This document shows, one piece after another, positions 58,835 to 64,000 of a stretch of 64,000 bases of DNA. The DNA comes from G963717155 sp963717155 (GTDB lineage Bacteria > Actinomycetota > Thermoleophilia > Gaiellales > JALYLC01): positions 1,984,001-2,048,000 of the forward strand of contig OY970326.1 of assembly GCA_963717155.1 (NCBI GenBank), in the 5' to 3' direction. The notes beneath the pieces were generated by a model. That model had not been told where the DNA came from and ran no database searches. It saw only the letters and a program-made list of their open reading frames with translations. Position 1 is the stretch's first letter. The number at the start of each line of letters is the position of its first letter. Position numbers and translations under genes: made by a program.

Positions 58835-59818
58835 GTGGCGACGCCGCCCACGGACACACGCGTGCTGGTCACGGGCGCCTACGGTTGCATCGGGGCCTGG
58901 GTCGTGCGCGAGCTTGTCGAACGCGACGTTCCAGTGGTGGCGTTCGACCTCGGTGGCGACGACTACCGTCTCGGTCTCGTGCTATCGAGCGAGCGTGCCG
59001 CGCAGGTGCCGCGCGTCAACGGTGACATCACCGATCTCGCCCGCCTCGAGCGTACCCTCGACGAGCACGAGGTCACGAACGTGATCCACCTCGCGGCGCT
59101 GCAGGTGCCTCACTGCCGCGCGAACCCACCGCTCGGTGCTGCCGTCAACGTCGTGGGAACCGTCAACGTGCTCGAGGCCGTCAAACGACGCGCGGATCGC
59201 ATGGGACCGGTCGTGTATGCCTCGTCGGTCGCGGCCTATGACGCGCTCGACGATCTCGATCCGACCCTCGACATGAAGGCGACGCCGTCGACCATCTATG
59301 GCGTCTTCAAGCGTGCAAACGAAGGCTCGGCGCACGTGTACTGGAACGATCACCGGATCGCGAGCGTCGGGCTTCGGCCGCACACGGTGTACGGTCCAGG
59401 CCGCGACCAGGGAGTCACGTCGGCGCCGACCACGGCGATGCTCGCGGCCGCGGCCGGGGTCCCCTACCGCGTGCCGTACGGCGGGAGCGCGCAGTTGCAG
59501 TACGTGCCCGATGTCGCCCGCGCGTTCGTTCAGGCGAGCTTCGCGCCGCTGGCGGGTGCCGGCGTGTTCGACCTTCCAGGAGAGCCCGTGCACGTGCGCG
59601 AGGTGATCGACGCGATCTCGAGCGCTGTCCCTGCGTCTGCGGGCACGATCACGTTCGATGAGTCGCCGCTGCCATTTCCCGAGGGTGTCGATGATCGAGC
59701 AGTTGAAGATGCCATCGGTCCGCTCTCGCGCACGTCGTTGCAACGCGGCGTCGTCGACAGCATCGAACGATTTGCAGCACTGCTCGCCGAAGGGCGCATT
59801 GCGGCGCCCGCGGCGTAG
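58835..59818 (+). CDS. NAD-dependent epimerase/dehydratase (extended SDR)
   Basis: 327 aa. NAD site VLVTGAYGCIGAWVVREL (G-x-x-G-x-x-G), VIHLAALQVPHCRANPP, the active-site Ser in YASSVAAYD, and Y-G-V-F-K for the catalytic Tyr and Lys. GLRPHTVYGPGRDQGVTSAP binds the nucleotide sugar or other substrate. It may act on UDP- or GDP-sugars, or be a lactone-forming dehydrogenase; no neighbour decides. GTG 58835 is supported by TACGGT at 6 nt. Confidence 0.87.
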   Translation: MATPPTDTRVLVTGAYGCIGAWVVRELVERDVPVVAFDLGGDDYRLGLVLSSERAAQVPRVNGDITDLARLERTLDEHEVTNVIHLAALQVPHCRANPPLGAAVNVVGTVNVLEAVKRRADRMGPVVYASSVAAYDALDDLDPTLDMKATPSTIYGVFKRANEGSAHVYWNDHRIASVGLRPHTVYGPGRDQGVTSAPTTAMLAAAAGVPYRVPYGGSAQLQYVPDVARAFVQASFAPLAGAGVFDLPGEPVHVREVIDAISSAVPASAGTITFDESPLPFPEGVDDRAVEDAIGPLSRTSLQRGVVDSIERFAALLAEGRIAAPAA

Positions 59819-59848
59819 CATCCCGTCTCACACGAGCACGGCGAGTGC

Positions 59849-59854
59849 TAGATT
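59849..59854 (+). promoter_or_regulatory. Extended -10 TGC-TAGATT
   Basis: The predicted start is near 59861, giving an 87-nt leader for the gene at 59948 that begins with the inverted repeat 59863-59881. Confidence 0.4.
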
Positions 59855-59862
59855 GCTCGCCG

Positions 59863-59881
59863 ATGTCGACTAGCTCGACAT
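59863..59881. promoter_or_regulatory. Inverted repeat ATGTCGA-CTAGC-TCGACAT
   Basis: Perfect 7-bp arms with a 5-nt spacer. It is either an operator at the start point or a 5' RNA hairpin of the leader before the small basic protein. Confidence 0.45.
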
Positions 59882-59947
59882 GCACATAGCGGCGAGAGTC
59901 GGCGGTGTGACGCCGGGTCTGGCAGTCCGCGTTTACGAGGAGAGACG

Positions 59948-60397
59948 ATGGAAGCATCCGCTGCGAGCGGCGCCGCCCCGGGGACGCGGGGTCAGATAGG
60001 GCGCCAGACGTTCGACATGGCCCGTGCCCTGATCAAGGATGGAAAGAAGCCGACCGAAGCGTTCGCGATCGTTGCCGAGCGCACCGGACGGTCCGCTGCA
60101 ACTGTCGCGACGGCCTACTACCGCGTCGCACGGACGATGCCCGATGGCGCCGGTGTCAAGCAGCGCTCGCGCAGCGGGCGCGCGACGTCCGGCAGGACCC
60201 GGAGCGCCCGGACAACGAAGAAGCGCACCACACGAGCGGCTGGACGCGCGGGTTCGCACGACGCGACGACGTCGCAACTCGTGCAACAGCTCGTCGATGC
60301 GGCTGCTGCACTGTCGGCGCATGTCGAGCGCCTCGAGCGTGAGAACGCGGAGTACCGCACCATCACCGATGCACTGGATCGGCTCAAGCGCAACTAG
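59948..60397 (+). CDS. Small basic helix-turn-helix/coiled-coil protein
   Basis: 149 aa. Residues 15-65 (GQIGRQTFDMARALIKDGKKPTEAFAIVAERTGRSAATVATAYYRVAR) look like a helix-turn-helix. A very basic Ser/Thr/Arg/Lys-rich linker follows (SRSGRATSGRTRSARTTKKRTTRAA), then a C-terminal coiled coil (LVQQLVDAAAALSAHVERLERENAEYRTITDAL). This fits a nucleoid-associated or regulatory protein that oligomerises. No family name is recognised. ATG follows GAGGAGAGACG. A strong hairpin ends the gene; the 129-bp upstream region is structured. Confidence 0.7.
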   Translation: MEASAASGAAPGTRGQIGRQTFDMARALIKDGKKPTEAFAIVAERTGRSAATVATAYYRVARTMPDGAGVKQRSRSGRATSGRTRSARTTKKRTTRAAGRAGSHDATTSQLVQQLVDAAAALSAHVERLERENAEYRTITDALDRLKRN

Positions 60398-60419
60398 CGT
60401 TTGACATCTCAGCGCGTCA

Positions 60420-60445
60420 GAAAGGCCCGCTCGCGCGGGCCTTTC
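60420..60445 (+). terminator. Rho-independent-type hairpin
   Basis: Arms GAAAGGCCCGC / GCGGGCCTTTC with loop TCGC, followed by GTCGTT; ends the small basic protein transcript. Confidence 0.75.
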
Positions 60446-60492
60446 GTCGTTATCGGCTCACACCTTCGCGTGCTGTTGGCACTTCTGCGGGT

Positions 60493-60527
60493 GACAGTCG
60501 ACAGAAATGGACAGTAAACCTGTCGAC
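60493..60527. promoter_or_regulatory. GACAG/CTGTC box cluster upstream of the carnitine/choline-sulfate genes
   Basis: GACAG at 60493, 60500 and 60510 and CTGTC at 60520. Boxes 2 and 4 form GTCGACAG-N15-CTGTCGAC; boxes 3 and 4 form GACAG-TAAAC-CTGTC. It lies 65-99 bp before the first start codon, where an activator or inducible repressor could bind. Confidence 0.5.
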
Positions 60528-60576
60528 AACGTCATGTCGAGTCAGTGGCGGTCGACCCTGCTCCGCGGGTGATGGC

Positions 60577-60582
60577 TACACT
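60577..60582 (+). promoter_or_regulatory. -10 element TACACT
   Basis: Nine nt before the ATG at 60592, so at most a very short leader for the BKACE-carnitine dehydrogenase-sulfatase operon. Confidence 0.45.
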
Positions 60583-60591
60583 CGCGCTCTC

Positions 60592-61488
60592 ATGCAGTGG
60601 GAAGCCTTCATCACCTGCGCCGTCACCGGTGCCGGCGCCACCACGGATCGCAGCGACCGTGTCCCCGTCTCGCCGGAGCAGATCGCCGACGCCGCCATCG
60701 AGGCCGCTCGCGCAGGCGCGGCCATCGCGCACATTCACGTACGCGATCCAGCAACGGGCAAGGGGTCGCGTGACACCGGCCTCTACCGCCAGGTGGTGGA
60801 GCGCGTGCGTGCCGCCGATGTGGACGTGGTGCTCAACCTGACTGCAGGGATGGGCGGCGACCTCGTGCTGGGAGGCGAGCACGCGCCGCTCCCGCTCGAC
60901 GCTGCAGCGACGGACATGGTCGGAGCCGGCGAGCGGCTCGTGCACGTCGCGGAGCTGCGGCCCGAGATCTGCACGCTCGACTGCGGCACGATGAACTTCG
61001 CGGCCGGCGGCGACTACGTCATGGTCAACACACCCGGGATGCTCCGAGCGATGGCGGCGCAGGTGCGCGAGCTCGGCGTGCGTCCCGAGCTCGAGGTGTT
61101 CGATACCGGTCACCTCGTGCTCGTGCACGACCTGATCCGGGACGGCCTGATCGACGACCCGGCGATGGTGCAGCTCTGCATGGGAATCCCGTACGGGGCG
61201 CCGGACGATCTGGCTACGCTGCTCGCGATGGTCGCTCGGCTGCCCCGCGGGTCGGTGTTCTCCGCGTTCTCGATCGGTCGGATGCAGCTGCCGTACGTCG
61301 CGCTGGCCGTGCTCGCAGGCGGAAATGTCCGGGTCGGCCTCGAGGACAACCTCCAGCTCTCACGCGGCGTGCTCGCCTCCAACGGCGCGCTCGTCGAGCG
61401 AGCCGTGGCGATCCTCGAGGCGATGAACGTGCGCGTCCTCGGGCCTGACGACGTGCGCGAGCGGCTCGCGCTCACACGGCACGGCTGA
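60592..61488 (+). CDS. BKACE family beta-keto acid cleavage enzyme (probable dehydrocarnitine:acetyl-CoA)
   Basis: 298 aa, TIM-barrel Zn enzyme of the DUF849/3-keto-5-aminohexanoate cleavage family. Zinc ligands H47-x-H49 are in AHIHVRDP, with further landmarks LNLTAGMGGD, PEICTLDCGTMNFA, and ELEVFDTGHL (Glu ligand). Members swap the acyl part of a beta-keto acid with acetyl-CoA. Because the next gene encodes a carnitine dehydrogenase-thioesterase fusion 3 nt downstream, the likely reaction is 3-dehydrocarnitine + acetyl-CoA to betainyl-CoA + acetoacetate. Family is certain; substrate follows from context. Confidence 0.9.
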   Translation: MQWEAFITCAVTGAGATTDRSDRVPVSPEQIADAAIEAARAGAAIAHIHVRDPATGKGSRDTGLYRQVVERVRAADVDVVLNLTAGMGGDLVLGGEHAPLPLDAAATDMVGAGERLVHVAELRPEICTLDCGTMNFAAGGDYVMVNTPGMLRAMAAQVRELGVRPELEVFDTGHLVLVHDLIRDGLIDDPAMVQLCMGIPYGAPDDLATLLAMVARLPRGSVFSAFSIGRMQLPYVALAVLAGGNVRVGLEDNLQLSRGVLASNGALVERAVAILEAMNVRVLGPDDVRERLALTRHG

Positions 61489-61491
61489 GCG

Positions 61492-62979
61492 ATGGGGCGG
61501 CCCCGCGCTGTCGGACTGCTCGGAGGCGGCGTCATCGGCGGCGGCTGGGCCGCGCGGTTCGTGTTGAACGGCGTGGACGTGCGGCTCTACGACCCCGACC
61601 CGGACGCCGAGCGCAAGGTCGCTGAGGTGCTCGCGAACGCGCGACGGGCCTACGGAAGGCTGACGCACGCCCCGCTCCCACCCGAGGGCCGGATCACGCT
61701 CGTTCCGACGCCGGAGGAGGCGGTCGAGGGGGTCGAGCTCGTGCAGGAGAGCGCCCCCGAACGCGAGCAGGTGAAGCGCGAGCTGCTCGGCCGGGCCTCT
61801 CGCGCGGCGACCGACGACGCGGTCTTCGCGTCCTCCACGTCGGGACTGCTGCCATCGCGACTTCAGCGTGAGCTGGCGCGGCCGCAGCGGCTGTGCGTCG
61901 GCCACCCGTTCAATCCGGTCTATCTGTTGCCGCTGGTCGAGGTCTGCGCAGGCGAGCTGACCGACCCGGAGACGGTGACGCGGGCCGCGGACCTCTACCG
62001 AGCGGTGGGCATGTATCCGCTCACTCTCACACGGGAGATCGACGGATTCGTCGCCGACCGCCTGCTCGAGGCGCTCTGGCGCGAAGCGCTCGGGCTGGTC
62101 GACGACGGGACGGCGACGGTCACCGAGATCGACGATGCCATAAGCTACGGCGCCGGCCTCCGCTGGGCGAGCATGGGCACGTTCCTCACCTACCGGATCG
62201 CCGGCGGCGAGGCCGGCATGCGGCACTTCATGGAGCAGTTCGGGCCGGCCCTCAAATGGCCCTGGTCGAGGCTGACCGACGTACCGGAGCTGACGGATCG
62301 GCTGCTCGACCGCATCGTCGAGCAGTCGGACGCCCAGGCCGCGGGCCGCTCGGCACGCGAGCTCGAGCGACTGCGCGATGACTGCCTCGTCGCCGTCATC
62401 CAGGGACTGCGCGCCAACGACACCGGCGCCGGCGCGGTGCTGTCGGACTGGGAGCGCAGTTTGTTCGCAGCGCGCAACCGTGACGAGGTGCTCGGCGAAG
62501 GCGACGTCCCGACGCCCCTTCGGCTGTACGCGACGACCGTCCCACGCGACTGGATCGACTACAACGGACACGTCAACGACAGCCGCTACCTGCTTGCGTT
62601 CGGCGAGGCCACCGACGCGCTGCTGCGGGCGGTCGGAGTGGACGAGGCATACGTCGCCGCCGGGGGCAGCTACTACACCGTCGAGACGCACCTCTCACAT
62701 CTCGGCGCCGCGTTTGCGGACGACCGTCTGTCGGTCGCGACGCAGGTCGTGGGCGTCGACACCAAGCGGCTGCACCTGTTCCACGTGCTGGAGCGCGCCG
62801 GTGAGGATCGGCCTCTCGCAACCGCCGAGCAGATGCTCCTGCACGTCGACGCCACCGCCCAGCGCAGCGCGCCGGCACCACCCGAGATCGCGGCGCGCCT
62901 CGCGCGCATCGAATCGGCGCACGCGGCGCTGCCGCGCCCCGAGCGCGCCGGGCGCGCCATCCGATCGGTCGACGCGTAG
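61492..62979 (+). CDS. L-carnitine dehydrogenase fused to a hotdog thioesterase
   Basis: 495 aa. Residues 1-320 are a 3-hydroxyacyl-CoA-dehydrogenase-like NAD enzyme: AVGLLGGGVIGGGWAARFVLNGVDVRLYDPD, ASSTSGLLPS, GHPFNPVYLLPLVEVC, RWASMGTFLTYRIAGGEAGMRHF, all typical of carnitine 3-dehydrogenase. Residues about 345-480 are a hotdog domain (VPRDWIDYNGHVNDSRYLLAFGEATDAL), a thioesterase that fits hydrolysis of betainyl-CoA. The fusion thus covers the first and last steps from carnitine to glycine betaine, with the BKACE enzyme between. It ends 4 nt before the sulfatase gene. Confidence 0.9.
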   Translation: MGRPRAVGLLGGGVIGGGWAARFVLNGVDVRLYDPDPDAERKVAEVLANARRAYGRLTHAPLPPEGRITLVPTPEEAVEGVELVQESAPEREQVKRELLGRASRAATDDAVFASSTSGLLPSRLQRELARPQRLCVGHPFNPVYLLPLVEVCAGELTDPETVTRAADLYRAVGMYPLTLTREIDGFVADRLLEALWREALGLVDDGTATVTEIDDAISYGAGLRWASMGTFLTYRIAGGEAGMRHFMEQFGPALKWPWSRLTDVPELTDRLLDRIVEQSDAQAAGRSARELERLRDDCLVAVIQGLRANDTGAGAVLSDWERSLFAARNRDEVLGEGDVPTPLRLYATTVPRDWIDYNGHVNDSRYLLAFGEATDALLRAVGVDEAYVAAGGSYYTVETHLSHLGAAFADDRLSVATQVVGVDTKRLHLFHVLERAGEDRPLATAEQMLLHVDATAQRSAPAPPEIAARLARIESAHAALPRPERAGRAIRSVDA

Positions 62980-62983
62980 GCGC

Positions 62984-64000
62984 ATGCGCGATCAGCGCCC
63001 GAACATCCTGATCGTCGTCGCGGACCAGCTCGCCGCGTCGGCGCTCGGCGCGTACGGAAACCGCGTGACGCGCGCTCCGACGCTGGACCGTCTCGCATCC
63101 GAAGGCGTCGTGTTCGAGCAGGCCTACTGCGCCTCCCCTCTCTGCGTGCCGTCGCGTGGCTCGTTGCTGACGAGCATGCTGCCCTCGCGCAGCGGCGCGT
63201 ACGACAACGGGGCTGAGCTCGCCGCGTCGGTGCCGACCTTCGCCCACGCGTTGCGCGTGCTCGGGTACCGCACGGTGCTGGCGGGCAAGATGCACTTCAT
63301 CGGCCCCGACCAGCTGCACGGGTTCGAGGAGCGTGTTACCCCGGACGTCTACCCGGCGGGCCTCGACTGGGTGCCCGACTGGACGCTCGCGCCCGACCAG
63401 CGGCTGCCGTGGTACCACGACATGTCGAGCGTCCGGCGGGCCGGGCCCGTACGCGCGTCGTTGCAACTCGACTACGACGAGGAGGTCGCGTTCCGCGCGC
63501 GGCGGGCGATCATCGACAGCGCCCGCGCAGGCGCCCGCCAACCGCTGTTGCTCGTCGCGTCCTTCACGCATCCCCACGATCCGTACGAGGTCCCGCGGCG
63601 CCTGTGGGAGAGCTACGCCGATGTCGAGATCGAACCACCGGCAGTCCCACCGCTACCGCTCGCCGAGCAGGACCCCCACAGCCGGCGGCTCCTCGCGATG
63701 TTCGAGCACGACCGCTTCCCCGCAGACGCCGAGCGCACGCGCGCCGCCAGGCGGGCCTACGCGGCTGCGATCAGCCTCGTCGACGAGCACGTCGCATCGC
63801 TGCTCGCAACCCTCGAGGAAGTGGGGATGGCCGACGACACGATGGTCGTCGTCTGCTCGGACCACGGCGACATGCTCGGAGAGCGAGGGCTCTGGTACAA
63901 GATGTCCTTCTTCGACGGGTCGGCGCGCGTCCCGCTCGTCGTGCACCATCCCGGCCGCGTCGGGCCCGGGCGCGTGAGCCGGCCGGTCTCGCTTCTCGAC
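62984..64000 (+). CDS. betC: Choline sulfatase (C-terminus off window)
   Basis: First 339 residues of a type I sulfatase. The metal site is ILIVVADQLAASALGAYGN; the formylglycine signature is SPLCVPSRGSLLTS with Cys54; KMHFIGPDQLHGFEERVTPDVYP is characteristic of choline sulfatase; then SFTHPHDPYEVP and VVCSDHGDMLGERGLWYK. It cleaves choline-O-sulfate to choline and sulfate after Cys54 is converted to formylglycine. It is cytoplasmic, with no signal peptide. Third gene of the operon; a choline oxidation route to betaine would have to be elsewhere. Confidence 0.9.
   Translation, partial: MRDQRPNILIVVADQLAASALGAYGNRVTRAPTLDRLASEGVVFEQAYCASPLCVPSRGSLLTSMLPSRSGAYDNGAELAASVPTFAHALRVLGYRTVLAGKMHFIGPDQLHGFEERVTPDVYPAGLDWVPDWTLAPDQRLPWYHDMSSVRRAGPVRASLQLDYDEEVAFRARRAIIDSARAGARQPLLLVASFTHPHDPYEVPRRLWESYADVEIEPPAVPPLPLAEQDPHSRRLLAMFEHDRFPADAERTRAARRAYAAAISLVDEHVASLLATLEEVGMADDTMVVVCSDHGDMLGERGLWYKMSFFDGSARVPLVVHHPGRVGPGRVSRPVSLLD

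Overview
This is a very G+C-rich, gene-dense bacterial chromosome segment with no insertion sequence, phage, rRNA operon or CRISPR array. The gene content (fused SecDF next to queA-tgt-yajC, ruvCAB, a long RecJ coupled to Rel, MscL), the frequent GTG starts and the many apparently leaderless genes point to a high-G+C actinobacterium. A Thermoleophilia-like lineage is plausible, but that placement is inferred from gene style, not from a marker tree.

Layout. 1-9.4 kb: partial glycogen debranching enzyme diverging from a GT4 glycosyltransferase, a membrane HD-GYP phosphodiesterase, a secreted protein built from two related halves, a small lipoprotein, an AzlCD amino-acid exporter, phosphomannomutase, a thioesterase and a GAF protein. 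9.5-19.1 kb: acyltransferase, AlkZ-like DNA glycosylase, PH-domain protein, SulP transporter with a 41-codon leader ORF, lipid kinase, DHA2 exporter, DUF2079 protein. 19.1-30.9 kb is a housekeeping block: rel-recJ, mscL, secDF-yajC-tgt-queA, and an ECF sigma factor with a membrane PASTA partner. 31-38.9 kb: TetR/MFS pair, RDD protein, ruvCAB, cupin, yebC, a Crp-family regulator and an FMN reductase. 38.9-47.7 kb: GAF-PAS-GGDEF-EAL protein, DipZ-like protein, PadR/HAAS module, one tRNA with anticodon CAT, a MerR regulator. 47.9-59.8 kb: MarR-controlled ABC exporter beside an ATP-dependent DNA ligase, LAS-type murein peptidase, DsbA-like protein, PD40 propeller, MMPL transporter, MarR-GNAT fusion, epimerase. 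59.9-64 kb: small basic DNA-binding-type protein, then a three-gene set (BKACE enzyme, carnitine dehydrogenase-thioesterase fusion, choline sulfatase) that should turn carnitine into glycine betaine and choline-O-sulfate into choline.

The most interesting layer is regulatory. A TAnnnT hexamer sits 6-7 nt before the start codon of many genes here, and 6 nt before the tRNA, which indicates leaderless transcripts. In two divergent gene pairs the two hexamers share their TA step (AnnnTAnnnT), giving compact bidirectional promoters. Several regulators have striking inverted repeats at their own promoters: TetR, PadR, MarR-GNAT (18-bp arms) and a Crp-family gene with a perfect TGTGA-N6-TCACA site. 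The carnitine/choline-sulfate genes are preceded by a cluster of GACAG/CTGTC boxes.
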